Shown one piece after another: positions 17,167 to 26,158 of a DNA stretch of 64,000 bases. The number at the start of each line of letters is the position of its first letter. Positions within the stretch are counted from its first letter, which is position 1. The position numbers and the translations under genes were made by a program. This DNA comes from Arthrobacter sp. Soil762 (lineage in GTDB: Bacteria; Actinomycetota; Actinomycetes; Actinomycetales; Micrococcaceae). The notes beneath the pieces are model-generated. The model was given only the letters and a program-made list of their open reading frames with translations. It had not been told where the DNA came from and ran no database searches. The stretch lies in the NCBI RefSeq assembly GCF_001428335.1, contig NZ_LMSG01000023.1, positions 110,487 through 174,486 of the forward strand. The letters run 5' to 3'.

Positions 17167-17551
17167 GTTTCCCCTTGCCCTGCCCGGACCCGCCGGATTT
17201 TCCTGAGTTTTTGGAGTTTCCACTATTCCCGCCGGAGGCCTTCTCCACGGTGGCCCAGAGGCCGAAGCCGTGCATGGCCACGGCATGCCGCTCAACCTGT
17301 TCCTTGCTGCCGTGGGCAACAATGGACCGGCCCTTTTTGTGGACTTCCATCATCAGCTTGTTGGCTTTGGACTCGGAGTAGCCGAAGTAGCTTTGGAAGA
17401 CATAGCTGACGTAACTCATCAGGTTGACGGGATCGTTCCAGATCACCAGGTTCCAAGGGATGTCCGGGGCGGTCAGGGAGTCGGTGGACGCCTCTGTCCC
17501 GGTCCGGGTGCCCTCCTGTGTGTCAGGGCCGAGCGCAACGCTTAAGGTCAT
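17159..17551 (-). CDS. clpS: ATP-dependent Clp protease adaptor ClpS
   Basis: A 130-residue adaptor that delivers N-degron substrates to ClpA/ClpC-ClpP. The core is IPWNLVIWNDPVNLMSYVSYVF (with the Asn-Asp-Pro substrate-binding region), HKKGRSIVAHGSKEQVERHA and the final HGFGLWATVE. A Gly/Ser/Lys-rich C-terminal tail of about 25 residues (GGNSGNSKNSGKSGGSGQGK) is added after the domain and looks disordered. It overlaps the DUF2017 gene by eight bases and is divergent from pncB with only a short gap. Confidence 0.95.
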   Translation of the reverse strand: MTLSVALGPDTQEGTRTGTEASTDSLTAPDIPWNLVIWNDPVNLMSYVSYVFQSYFGYSESKANKLMMEVHKKGRSIVAHGSKEQVERHAVAMHGFGLWATVEKASGGNSGNSKNSGKSGGSGQGKGKRG

Positions 17552-17589
17552 CTGTCCATTCTATGGGGATGCACACTAGAGTGAATTTT

Positions 17590-18918
17590 GTGAGTACCTC
17601 CGCCAGCTGGGACCATCCCCGCACGTCCTTTTACACAGACCACTACGAGCTGACCATGCTGCAGGCGTCACTGCACTCGGGCGCCGCACACCGCAGGTCG
17701 GTCTTCGAGGCTTTTGCCCGGCGCCTGCCGGACGGCCGGCGGTACGGGATTGTGGCGGGAACGGGCCGCCTGCTGGAAGGCATCGCCGACTTCCGGTTCG
17801 GCGAAGCCGAGCTGGACTTCCTGGGGCGGACCGGCGTGGTCAACCAGGACACCCTGGACTACCTGGCGAACTACCGCTTTTCCGGTGACATCTGGGGCTA
17901 CCCGGAGGGCGAGGCGTACTTCCCCAACTCCCCCATCCTGATTGTCGAATCAACGTTTGCCGAAGCCTGCATGCTGGAAACCTATCTGCTCTCGGTCCTG
18001 AACCATGACAGTGCCATCGCCTCCGCCGCCTCCCGCATGATCACCGCGGCCGGCAACCGGCCCTGCATTGAAATGGGATCCCGACGCACGCACGAGGAAT
18101 CGGCAGTCGCGGCAGCCCGCGCCGCCGTCATTGCCGGGTTCGACAGCACCTCCAACCTTGAGGCCGGCTTCCGGTACGGCATCAAAACTGTAGGGACCGC
18201 CGCGCACTCCTTCACGCTCCTCCACGACACCGAGCGGGAAGCCTTTGAGGCGCAGATCGCCTCCCTCGGACCCGGCACCTCGCTGCTCGTGGACACGTAC
18301 GACGTCGAAGCAGCGGTGCGTGCCGCCGTCGAGTTGGCGGGGCCCAAGCTGGGGGGCGTCCGGCTGGACTCCGGCGACCTCGTGGCCCAGGCCCAATGGG
18401 TCCGGCGCCTCCTGGACGAGCTCGGCAACGTGAACACCAAGATCGTGGTCACCTCGGACCTGGACGAGTTCGCCATCGCCGCGCTGCAGTCCGCCCCGGC
18501 GGATTCCTACGGTGTGGGCACGTCGCTGGTCACCGGTTCCGGTGCACCCACAGCGAGCATGGTCTACAAGCTCGTCAGCCGCACCGACGACGCCGGCAAT
18601 TTCGTCTCCGTGGCGAAAACCGCCAAGAACAAAACCAGCATGGGCGGCCGGAAGTACGCGCTGCGCAAGCTCAACGAGCGGGGGGTGGCCACCCAGGAAA
18701 TTGTGGGCATCGGCCGCCGCCCCGAAGACGACGGCAACGACCGGCCGCTGCTTCAGCAGTTTATGAAGAACGGCGAGCTGCTGCCGGGCTGGACCGGACA
18801 CGAGGGTGTGGTCCGCGCCCGCCAACGGCACGCGGACACCATGGCCGAACTGCCCGGCGTCGTCAACCGCCTGCAGCGCGGCGAGCCTGCCATCCCCACC
18901 ATCTACGAGGAGAACTGA
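17590..18918 (+). CDS. pncB: Nicotinate phosphoribosyltransferase
   Basis: Converts nicotinate and PRPP to nicotinate mononucleotide in NAD salvage. Motifs: FYTDHYELTMLQASL at the N-terminus, GTAAHSFTLLHD and GGVRLDSGDLVAQAQWVRR. I choose GTG 17590 (GAGTGA upstream), giving about 442 residues, the usual size; ATG 17563 or 17569 would add 9 or 7 residues and cannot be excluded. Its stop overlaps the pncA start (TGATG), so nicotinamide deamidation and nicotinate phosphoribosylation form one operon. It diverges from clpS, as in M. tuberculosis Rv1330c-Rv1331. Confidence 0.94.
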   Translation: MSTSASWDHPRTSFYTDHYELTMLQASLHSGAAHRRSVFEAFARRLPDGRRYGIVAGTGRLLEGIADFRFGEAELDFLGRTGVVNQDTLDYLANYRFSGDIWGYPEGEAYFPNSPILIVESTFAEACMLETYLLSVLNHDSAIASAASRMITAAGNRPCIEMGSRRTHEESAVAAARAAVIAGFDSTSNLEAGFRYGIKTVGTAAHSFTLLHDTEREAFEAQIASLGPGTSLLVDTYDVEAAVRAAVELAGPKLGGVRLDSGDLVAQAQWVRRLLDELGNVNTKIVVTSDLDEFAIAALQSAPADSYGVGTSLVTGSGAPTASMVYKLVSRTDDAGNFVSVAKTAKNKTSMGGRKYALRKLNERGVATQEIVGIGRRPEDDGNDRPLLQQFMKNGELLPGWTGHEGVVRARQRHADTMAELPGVVNRLQRGEPAIPTIYEEN

Positions 18919-19550
18919 TGTCCCGCGCCTTGATCATCGTTGACGTCCAGAACGACTTCTGCGAGGGCGGCTCCCTTGCCGTGGCCGGCGGTGCCGGTGT
19001 TGCCGGAGCCATCAGCGAGTACGTGGACGCCCATCACAATGAGTTCGACCACATAGTTGCCACCCAGGACTGGCACATCGATCCCGGCGCGCATTTTTCC
19101 GACACGCCCGATCACAAGGACAGCTGGCCCCGGCACTGCGTGGCCGGCACGCGCGGCGCCGAACTCCATCCGGACCTGGACAGCGAATACATCCAGGCCT
19201 ACTTCCAGAAGGGCCAGTTCGCCGCGGCGTACTCCGGCTTTGAGGGCCTGCTGGCACCTGAGGATGCCGTCCCAACCGGGGAACGCCAGCCGGGCGTCAT
19301 GCCCGCTGACGCGGAAGCCTACGCACCCGCGGACAACGCCATCGGACTGGACGACTGGCTGCAAAGCCACGATGTGGAGGACGTTGTAGTGGTGGGGATC
19401 GCCACCGACTTCTGCGTGATGGCCACCTCGCTGGACGCGGTCCAGGCCGGCTACTCCGTCACGGTCATCCGTTCACTCACCGCCGGCATCGCCGAGGACC
19501 TGGAGGATGCCGTCGCCGAAATGGAGCTGGGCGGCGTCGAAGTCGCGTAA
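18918..19550 (+). CDS. pncA: Nicotinamidase
   Basis: A 210-residue cysteine hydrolase that turns nicotinamide into nicotinate for PncB. The catalytic Asp is Asp9 (IIVDVQNDF), the metal ligands are Asp51, His53 and His59 (TQDWHIDPGAHF), the catalytic Lys lies in FQKGQF and the nucleophilic Cys in GIATDFCVMAT. It is longer than the 186-residue mycobacterial enzyme because of an insert around PTGERQPGVMPADAEAYAPA. Its start overlaps the pncB stop by one base. If active it would also activate pyrazinamide-type amides, a general property of the family. Confidence 0.95.
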   Translation: MSRALIIVDVQNDFCEGGSLAVAGGAGVAGAISEYVDAHHNEFDHIVATQDWHIDPGAHFSDTPDHKDSWPRHCVAGTRGAELHPDLDSEYIQAYFQKGQFAAAYSGFEGLLAPEDAVPTGERQPGVMPADAEAYAPADNAIGLDDWLQSHDVEDVVVVGIATDFCVMATSLDAVQAGYSVTVIRSLTAGIAEDLEDAVAEMELGGVEVA

Positions 19551-19553
19551 GTA

Positions 19554-21338
19554 CTACTTCCGGCCGATGAACCAGTCCTGGAGCTTCCGCAGCCTGGACT
19601 GAAGCTGCTCCTCGTTCGCCTGGGCCACCGGCGGGCCGCCGCAGACCGTCCGCAGTTTGGTGTGCACCACGCCGTGCGGGGTTCCGGTCCGCGCCGACCA
19701 GGCCGCCACGTTCTTGGCCAGTTCGTTGCGCAGGTCCATCAGCATCCGGTGGTCCGGTATGGCCGGCGCCGCGGCGGCCGGCTCGGCTGCCGGTGCGCGC
19801 CGGTTCTTGCGGTTGAGCTGTTCGTGCTGGCGCTGCCGCAGCAGCGTCCCCACCTGCTCGGCGTCCAGCAGCCCGGGGATGCCGAGGAAGTCCAGTTCGT
19901 CTTCCGAACCAACCTCTCCCCCGGTGCCGAACTCGCCGCCGTCGAACAATACGCGGTCGAAGGACGCCTGCGAGTCGAGGGCCTCGAACTTGCCCTTGGT
20001 GAGGCTGTCCGAGGCCTTCTCTTCCCGGTTGGCCTCGTCCATCAGCGAGTCCTCGGGATTAAAGAGTCCGTCGCTGTCCTCTTTTTCGGGGCGGTCCAGG
20101 GCGTGGTCCCGCTCCATCTCCATGGAGTTTGCCAGCGCCATCAGCTGCGGCACGGACGGCAGGAAGACCGAGGCCGTTTCGCCGCGCTTCCGTGCACGCA
20201 CAAAGCGGCCCACGGCCTGGGCGAAGAACAGCGGCGTGGAGGTGGACGTCGCATATACGCCAACGGACAGCCGGGGTACGTCCACGCCTTCGGACACCAT
20301 GCGGACCGCAACCATCCAGCGCTTTTCGCTCGCGGTGAATTCCTCGATCTTCTCCGAGGCCTTGGCGTCATCGGACAGGATCACTGTGGGCGATTCGCCG
20401 GTGATCCTTTTCAGCTGCCCGGCATAGGCCCTGGCATCCTCGTGGTCCGTGGCGATAACCAGCCCGCCGGCGTCCGGAACCGTGCGGCGCACTTCGCTGA
20501 GGCGTTTGTCCGCCCCCGCCAGGACAGCGGGAATCCATTCCCCGGCCGGGTTCAGCGCCGTCCGCCACGCCTGCGACGTGATGTCCTTGGTGACCGCGGA
20601 CTCGCCTAAGGAGGCCGCCATTTCCTCGCCGGCACTGGTGCGCCACCGCATCTGGCCCGAGTAGGCCATGAACATGACCGGGCGCACCACGTGGTCACGC
20701 AGGGCATTGCCGTAGCCGTAGGTGTAGTCCGCTTTCGAGCGCCGGATGCCGTCCTTGTCCTGCGCGTATTCAACAAACGGGATGGGCGAGGTGTCGGAGC
20801 GGAACGGCGTACCGGTCAGGGAGAGCCGCCGTGCCGCAGGGTCAAACGCTTCGCGGAGGCCGTCGCCCCAGGACAGGGCTTCGCCGCCGTGGTGGATCTC
20901 GTCAAGGATCACCAGCGTGCGGGCGGCCTCGGTCTTGGCGCGGTGCAGCATGGGTTTGCTGGCCACCTGGGCGTACGTGACAGCGACGCCAACGAAACCG
21001 CGGCCATGCTGGCCGTCGGAGTTCTTGAAGTTGGGGTCGATCGCGATGCCCACCTTGGCAGCGGCGTCGGCCCACTGCCGTTTCAGGTGGTCCGTGGGCG
21101 CCACGATGGTGACGCGGTTGACCGCCCCCGATTCGATGAGCATGGAGGCTACGCGCAGCGCAAAGGTGGTCTTGCCCGCGCCGGGAGTTGCTACGGCCAG
21201 GAAGTCGCGGGGATCGGTCCTGAAGTAGATGTCAAGGGCTTGCTGCTGCCAGGCACGGAGTTTTTGGGCGGTTCCCCAGGCTGCGCGTTCCGGATAAGCC
21301 GGTGGCAGGGTGGGGCCGCCAAAGAGCGTCTCCGTCAC
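19554..21338 (-). CDS. DEAD/DEAH-box helicase
   Basis: A 594-residue superfamily 2 ATPase. Motif I is TPGAGKTTFALRVA, motif II DEIHH (a DEAH variant), motif III LTGTPFRS, and motif VI QAVGRFVRARKRGE. A C-terminal region of about 150 residues is acidic, then Arg/Ala-rich, and does not resemble known nuclease domains. The start GTG overlaps the stop of the DUF3039 gene by one base; this two-gene module is common in actinobacteria. It probably remodels DNA or RNA; the pathway is unknown. Confidence 0.88.
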   Translation of the reverse strand: MTETLFGGPTLPPAYPERAAWGTAQKLRAWQQQALDIYFRTDPRDFLAVATPGAGKTTFALRVASMLIESGAVNRVTIVAPTDHLKRQWADAAAKVGIAIDPNFKNSDGQHGRGFVGVAVTYAQVASKPMLHRAKTEAARTLVILDEIHHGGEALSWGDGLREAFDPAARRLSLTGTPFRSDTSPIPFVEYAQDKDGIRRSKADYTYGYGNALRDHVVRPVMFMAYSGQMRWRTSAGEEMAASLGESAVTKDITSQAWRTALNPAGEWIPAVLAGADKRLSEVRRTVPDAGGLVIATDHEDARAYAGQLKRITGESPTVILSDDAKASEKIEEFTASEKRWMVAVRMVSEGVDVPRLSVGVYATSTSTPLFFAQAVGRFVRARKRGETASVFLPSVPQLMALANSMEMERDHALDRPEKEDSDGLFNPEDSLMDEANREEKASDSLTKGKFEALDSQASFDRVLFDGGEFGTGGEVGSEDELDFLGIPGLLDAEQVGTLLRQRQHEQLNRKNRRAPAAEPAAAAPAIPDHRMLMDLRNELAKNVAAWSARTGTPHGVVHTKLRTVCGGPPVAQANEEQLQSRLRKLQDWFIGRK

Positions 21339-21670
21339 TACTTGTTGTTGCCCGAGTCCCCTCCGGGACCCTTGCCGCCGTCGTTGCCCGGGCGGAGGCC
21401 GTCATAAACCTCTTTGCACATGGGGCACACCGGGAACTTCTGCGGATCCCGGCCCGGCGTCCACACTTTGCCGCACAGGGCAATGACAGGATCACCAGTC
21501 AGCGCGGATTCCATGATTTTTTCCTTGCGCACGTAGTGCGAGAAGCGCTCCCGGTCACCGGGCTCCACTTCCTGGCGCAGCTCTTCGCGCTCGATGGTTG
21601 CCGTGGACGTTCCAGCCCCGGAAAGCTCGCGCATCGGGTCGTTTTCGAGAGGGTCCGTCATGCTAGTCAT
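21338..21670 (-). CDS. DUF3039 zinc-ribbon-like protein
   Basis: A small protein of about 110 residues with the DUF3039 core GDRERFSHYVRKEKIMESAL and two Cys sites, ALCGKVW and CPMCKEVYD, spaced like a zinc ribbon. A Gly/Asn-rich tail follows. I take ATG 21670 as start (MTSMTDPLEND); ATG 21679 and 21661 are alternatives. It precedes the helicase and is coupled to it, so it may act as a partner. No function is established for the family. Confidence 0.8.
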   Translation of the reverse strand: MTSMTDPLENDPMRELSGAGTSTATIEREELRQEVEPGDRERFSHYVRKEKIMESALTGDPVIALCGKVWTPGRDPQKFPVCPMCKEVYDGLRPGNDGGKGPGGDSGNNK

Positions 21671-21801
21671 GGCATCCATCTTAGCGTCCCGGGACGGAGG
21701 ACGTTCGACGGCGGGAGGACCGTTTTGCACGCACCGCACCCGCCGCCGTCGGCTGTTCCGCGCAACGCCGCTATGCATCCGCCCGTGGTGTGTGGCCGGA
21801 A

Positions 21802-22584
21802 TTACAGCGCCTGCCAGGCAGGCTTGTGATCGTACGTGTGCCGGTAGAAGTCGGCGAGCTTCAGCGACGACGCCGCGGCCTCATCCACCAGGATGGTGGC
21901 GTGCGGGTGGAACTGGAGGACCGAGGCCGGGCAGATGGCGGCGACGGGCCCCTCCACGAAGTCGCGGACGGCCGGTGCCTTCTGTGCCCCGGTAGCGATG
22001 AGGACAACGTGCCGGGCCTCGAGAATGGTGCCTAGCCCCTGGGTCACCACATGGTGCGGCACCTCTGCCAGGCTGCCAAAAAACCTGGCGTTGTCCCGGC
22101 GGGTCTGTTCGATCAGCGTTTTGATGCGGGTCCGGGATGCGAGCGAGGAACCGGGCTCGTTGAAGCCGATGTGGCCATCCGTACCCACTCCCAGGAGTTG
22201 CAGGTCCACGCCGCCCGCTGCCCGCATGGCCTCCTCGTAGGCGGAACAGGCCGCGGGCAGGTCCACGGCCGCCCCGTCAGGCGTATGGACGTTGCCTTCG
22301 GCGATGTTGACCCGGCTGGTGAATTCCCGCCGGATGACTTCCCTGTAGGACTCCGGATGCCCGTGGTCCAGCCCAACGTATTCGTCCAGGGCAAAGGCAT
22401 GGGCATTGCTGAAGTCCAGCCCGTCACGCTGGTGCCGCGCCGCCAGCTCGTCGTACACCGGCAGCGGCGATGACCCGGTGGCGAGGCCCAGTACGGCGGT
22501 GGGCTTGCGCCGGAGCAGGGCCTCGATGGCATCGGCGACGAGCCGTCCGATCTGCTTGCTGCCCTGGAGGATGACAACTTCCAT
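21802..22584 (-). CDS. nagB: Glucosamine-6-phosphate deaminase
   Basis: A 260-residue aldose-ketose isomerase/deaminase that converts glucosamine-6-phosphate to fructose-6-phosphate and ammonia in amino sugar catabolism. Motifs: ATGSSPLPVYDELA, FALDEYVGLDHGHPESY with the catalytic Asp, and GVGTDGHIGFNEPGSSL. The length is normal. No other amino-sugar genes adjoin it. The upstream region contains an 11-base direct repeat TCTGGTGCTTT (22598-22608 and 22612-22622), possibly regulatory. Confidence 0.95.
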   Translation of the reverse strand: MEVVILQGSKQIGRLVADAIEALLRRKPTAVLGLATGSSPLPVYDELAARHQRDGLDFSNAHAFALDEYVGLDHGHPESYREVIRREFTSRVNIAEGNVHTPDGAAVDLPAACSAYEEAMRAAGGVDLQLLGVGTDGHIGFNEPGSSLASRTRIKTLIEQTRRDNARFFGSLAEVPHHVVTQGLGTILEARHVVLIATGAQKAPAVRDFVEGPVAAICPASVLQFHPHATILVDEAAASSLKLADFYRHTYDHKPAWQAL

Positions 22585-22628
22585 GTCCGGCCGCCTTTCT
22601 GGTGCTTTACGTCTGGTGCTTTGCGGAG

Positions 22629-24200
22629 TCAGCGGTTGACGGTCAGTTGGGCCAGCAGTTCGGGTCCGCGGGCATCAAGCCACTTTCCACCCAGCCGAAT
22701 GCCCGCACCAAACAGCGCCAGTCCCAGCATCAGGCCGACGGCCAGGTTGACCCACCCGAACATGGCATTCCCCGTGACCAGCTGCGCGATGAGCAGGCCC
22801 ACCTCGGGCAGGACCAGCAGGCTCAGGACGCCCATGCCGGCAAACTGCACCACCAGGGTCTGCCCTACATTGCCCGGGGGTTTCTTGAACGGGCTGTCCC
22901 CGGGCAACGGGACGGCCACTGTGTAGCGTGCCGACACCACGGACGACAAGCCAAGCCCGGTGAAGAGGATGCCCAGGCTCAAGCCCAACTGGCCGGGCAG
23001 TTCCGACCAACTGCCGGTAAAGAAGTACTGGCCCACTGAAAAGATCAGCACCACGGGCAGGGCAAAAGCCAGGCAGGCCAACGCTCTGCCCAGCCGGTCG
23101 TCCACACCGCGGACGCCCGTGGCCACATGCAGCGCGAATGCCGTGTTGTCATAGGAGACGTCCGCTGAGATGGACCAGGCCAGCAGGAAGGCAGCCAGCG
23201 GGGCAGCCACCGCCAGTACTCCGTAGTCACCGGACTGGCTGCCCTGGAAGACCAGCAGGATGGGGAGCAGCGGGACCACCACCAGGGAACCGGAATAGCG
23301 GGGATCGCGCAGCCAGTACGTCAGTGCGCGCGCTGTTACTGCACCGGCCGGTGTGGCCGGCAGCAGGTCGAACAGCCCCAGTTTGCCACCCTTGCGGCTC
23401 CCGCTGCCGGCGTAGGGCGGGTTGACCAGGGCCCGTTCAAGGAGCAGTTTCCAGCACCACGACAGGACTGCGAGGGTTGCAGCGGCGATCACGAGTTTCA
23501 GTGCGGCCGCTCCCGGGCGGCCACCCGCAACATCACCACCGAGGGACCACGCGGCACCAAGTGGTGTCCACGACAACGTGGCAGCCAGCTCCGGCAGGAA
23601 ACCCGTCGAGGCGGTGATGCCCCTGCCCACGCCAGCGACGATCGGGCCCATCAGGACCAGCGGGACCATAAATGCGATGGCGCTGACATCCTTGAACCGG
23701 CGCGACGACGCCAGGCTGGCGGTGGCGGTGGTGACCACTTTGGACAGGACAATACATGTTAGAACGCCGACGGCGGCACCCACCAGTGCGGCAACCCCGG
23801 GAAGGGGGCCACGGGCCCAGGTCCACACGGTGGCGAGCGCTGCGAGCGCGGTGGCCAGGCCGGGGATGCCGATCAGCCCGCCGAGGGCCAGTCCCGTGAG
23901 CAGTTGGCGCATGGGGATGGCGGAGGTGGTGAAGCGGGCAGGGTCCAGGGTCAGGTCCGCGGCGGACGCGACCACCGGAATGAGGCCCCAACCCAGGAGG
24001 GCCGCTGAACCACCAAGCACCACAACCGTCTGGGCCAGTTCGGGGTCTTCAGTGCGCAGCAGGACCAGTGCCGCGACGACTATGCCCACCAGCCCCAAGG
24101 CATAGAGACCGCCGAACGCCAGGCCGACGAGCTGCCAGGGGCTGCGGCGAAGGCCGTTCCGCAGCAGGGTCAGTTTGAGCCTTAGGAGGTGCGCAACCAT
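22629..24200 (-). CDS. ABC transporter permease
   Basis: A membrane protein of about 523 residues with roughly 12 hydrophobic segments and no extracellular domain, of the type found with daunorubicin/bacitracin-style exporters in actinobacteria. Its 5' end overlaps the ATPase gene by 19 bases, so the two make one transporter. Conserved-looking elements include ADLTLDPARFTTSAIPMRQL, typical of this permease family. The substrate is unknown; drug, lipid or peptide export are all possible. Confidence 0.82.
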   Translation of the reverse strand: MVAHLLRLKLTLLRNGLRRSPWQLVGLAFGGLYALGLVGIVVAALVLLRTEDPELAQTVVVLGGSAALLGWGLIPVVASAADLTLDPARFTTSAIPMRQLLTGLALGGLIGIPGLATALAALATVWTWARGPLPGVAALVGAAVGVLTCIVLSKVVTTATASLASSRRFKDVSAIAFMVPLVLMGPIVAGVGRGITASTGFLPELAATLSWTPLGAAWSLGGDVAGGRPGAAALKLVIAAATLAVLSWCWKLLLERALVNPPYAGSGSRKGGKLGLFDLLPATPAGAVTARALTYWLRDPRYSGSLVVVPLLPILLVFQGSQSGDYGVLAVAAPLAAFLLAWSISADVSYDNTAFALHVATGVRGVDDRLGRALACLAFALPVVLIFSVGQYFFTGSWSELPGQLGLSLGILFTGLGLSSVVSARYTVAVPLPGDSPFKKPPGNVGQTLVVQFAGMGVLSLLVLPEVGLLIAQLVTGNAMFGWVNLAVGLMLGLALFGAGIRLGGKWLDARGPELLAQLTVNR

Positions 24201-24988
24201 TCCAGGCCTTCCGTGTGGTTGCGTCCGCCGACCAGCTGGACAAACCTTTCTTCCAGCGTTGCGCCGGCGCGGACTTCGTCCACGGTCCCGGTGGCGAGTA
24301 GCCTGCCGGCCGCCACCACGGCGACGTGGTCACACATGCGCTGGACCAGGTCCATAACGTGGCTCGAGACGATCACCGTCCCGCCGGAGGCTACATACCT
24401 GTCCAGGATGGACCGGATGTTGGCCGCCGAGACGGGATCCACGGACTCGAAGGGTTCATCGAGGACCAGCAGCCGCGGGGCGTGGATCAGGGCCGAGGCG
24501 AGGGCGATCTTTTTTGTCATGCCGGCCGAATAGTCCACCACGAGGGTCCCGGCGTCCTCGTAGAGGTCCAGGGCAGACAACAGCTCCCCCACGCGGGAGG
24601 CCACCACGTCTTTGTCCATGCCACGCAGCAGCCCCGCGTACGTAACCAGCTGTTCGCCGGTGAGCCGGTCAAAGAGTCGGACACCGTCAGGGAGGATGCC
24701 CATCAGCTTCTTGGCCTCCAGCGGCCGGGCCCAGACGTCCACCCCATGGACAACGGCTGTCCCGAAGTCGGGCCGCAGCAGGCCGGTGGCCATGGACAGC
24801 GTGGTGGTCTTGCCGGCGCCGTTGGGCCCCACGATGCCAAAGAATGAGCCTGCCGGGACGTCGAGGCTGATGCCGTCCACGGCGATTTTTCCGCCGAAAC
24901 GCTTGGCGAGGCCGCGGATGGACAAGGCAGGAACGGGCCCGCCGTGCACCACCGGATCAGAGTGGGGATCAGGATGCTCAGCAGTCAT
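24182..24988 (-). CDS. ABC transporter ATP-binding protein
   Basis: A 268-residue nucleotide-binding subunit with Walker A GPNGAGKTTTL, a degenerate signature DYSAGMTKKI in place of LSGGQ, Walker B LLVLDEPFES and the switch His in VIVSSHVMD. The SxGM form of the signature is common among exporters of the drug-resistance type. It is the first gene of the pair and is followed by the permease with a 19-base overlap. Confidence 0.93.
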   Translation of the reverse strand: MTAEHPDPHSDPVVHGGPVPALSIRGLAKRFGGKIAVDGISLDVPAGSFFGIVGPNGAGKTTTLSMATGLLRPDFGTAVVHGVDVWARPLEAKKLMGILPDGVRLFDRLTGEQLVTYAGLLRGMDKDVVASRVGELLSALDLYEDAGTLVVDYSAGMTKKIALASALIHAPRLLVLDEPFESVDPVSAANIRSILDRYVASGGTVIVSSHVMDLVQRMCDHVAVVAAGRLLATGTVDEVRAGATLEERFVQLVGGRNHTEGLEWLRTS

Positions 24989-25060
24989 GATGCCAGCCTA
25001 GACCCAGGGCCCTGCCGAAGGAGTCCTCCCGCGGGAGTAGTGCCAAAGGCGTAGGGAACC

Positions 25061-26158
25061 CTAGAACGAATGCCGCGGCATGGCCCGTTCGTACTGCGGT
25101 GCCCAGGGGAGGTCGTGCCCCAGTTCAAACGCCGCACGGAGCCACCAGTGCGGATCCCGGAGTGCGGCCCGGGCAATAAACACGCCGTCGGCCTGCCCGG
25201 TGGCCACGGCATGCTCGGCCTGGCCTGCGGAAGTCAGCAGGCCCACGGTGCCTGTGGGGACACCGGCTTCCCGGCGGATGCGTGCGGAGAACTCCGTCTG
25301 GTAGCCCGGACCCGGCCTGATGTCCTGATGGGCCACGGCCCCGCCGCTGGAGACGTCGATGAGGTCCACTCCGTGTTCTGCCGCCTGGGCGGCCAGCCGG
25401 ACCGAAGCCTGGACATCGACGCCGCCCGGCGCCCAGTCGGTGGCTGAAATCCGCAGCAGCAGGGGCATGGATTCGGGGATGACGTTGCGGATGGCATCAA
25501 CGACGGCGAGCATCAGCCGGTTCCGTCCGGCCTCATCCCCGCCCCAGGAATCGGTCCGCGTATTGATCAGCGGGCTTTGGAACTGGTGCAGGAGGTAGCC
25601 GTGCGCGCCATGGATTTCCACGGTGTCGAAGCCGGCGTCCACGGCACGCACTGCGGCGGCCGCGAAATCGGAAATGACGTCCTGGATCTGCGCCCCGGTC
25701 ATCGCGGCGGGTTCGGCAAAGCCGTCGAAGGCAAGCCGTGACGGCCCCACCGTGGGCCAGCCACCGTCGGACTCCGGGACGCTCCCCCGCTGCCCGGCGA
25801 ACGGCCAGTAGGCGGACGCTTTCCGGCCGGCGTGGGCAAGCTGGGCGCCGATCTTCGCTTCCGCAGCACCGTGCCGGTGCACAAAGGACGTGATCCGCTG
25901 CCAGGCCTCGGCCTGCTCGTCGTTGTACAGCCCGGCATCGCGGGGGCTGATCCTGCCGGCCGGGTTCACGGCGGCCGCCTCGGTGAGGATCAACGCGGCG
26001 CCGCCCGCGGCGAAGGAGCCCAGATGCATCAGGTGCCAGTCGTTCGGAACCCCCGGGGCGCCGTCGGGACCGCAACTGTACTGGCACATTGGTGATACCC
26101 AGCCGCGGTGCGTGAGCTCCAGGGAGCGGAGCTTGAGCGGCTGGAACAGGGCCGGCAC
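25061..26158 (-). CDS. NADH:flavin oxidoreductase, YqjM-type old yellow enzyme
   Basis: A 365-residue FMN-dependent ene-reductase. The N-terminal VSPMCQYSC contains the YqjM-type flavin-tuning Cys, WHLMHLGSFA follows, and the substrate-binding pair HGAHGYLLHQF and the FMN-phosphate region are present. Such enzymes reduce activated C=C bonds and nitro compounds. The start is GTG 26158, sharing one base with the stop of the upstream thioredoxin/TPR gene, so both are probably one transcript. The physiological substrate is unknown. Confidence 0.92.
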   Translation of the reverse strand: MPALFQPLKLRSLELTHRGWVSPMCQYSCGPDGAPGVPNDWHLMHLGSFAAGGAALILTEAAAVNPAGRISPRDAGLYNDEQAEAWQRITSFVHRHGAAEAKIGAQLAHAGRKASAYWPFAGQRGSVPESDGGWPTVGPSRLAFDGFAEPAAMTGAQIQDVISDFAAAAVRAVDAGFDTVEIHGAHGYLLHQFQSPLINTRTDSWGGDEAGRNRLMLAVVDAIRNVIPESMPLLLRISATDWAPGGVDVQASVRLAAQAAEHGVDLIDVSSGGAVAHQDIRPGPGYQTEFSARIRREAGVPTGTVGLLTSAGQAEHAVATGQADGVFIARAALRDPHWWLRAAFELGHDLPWAPQYERAMPRHSF

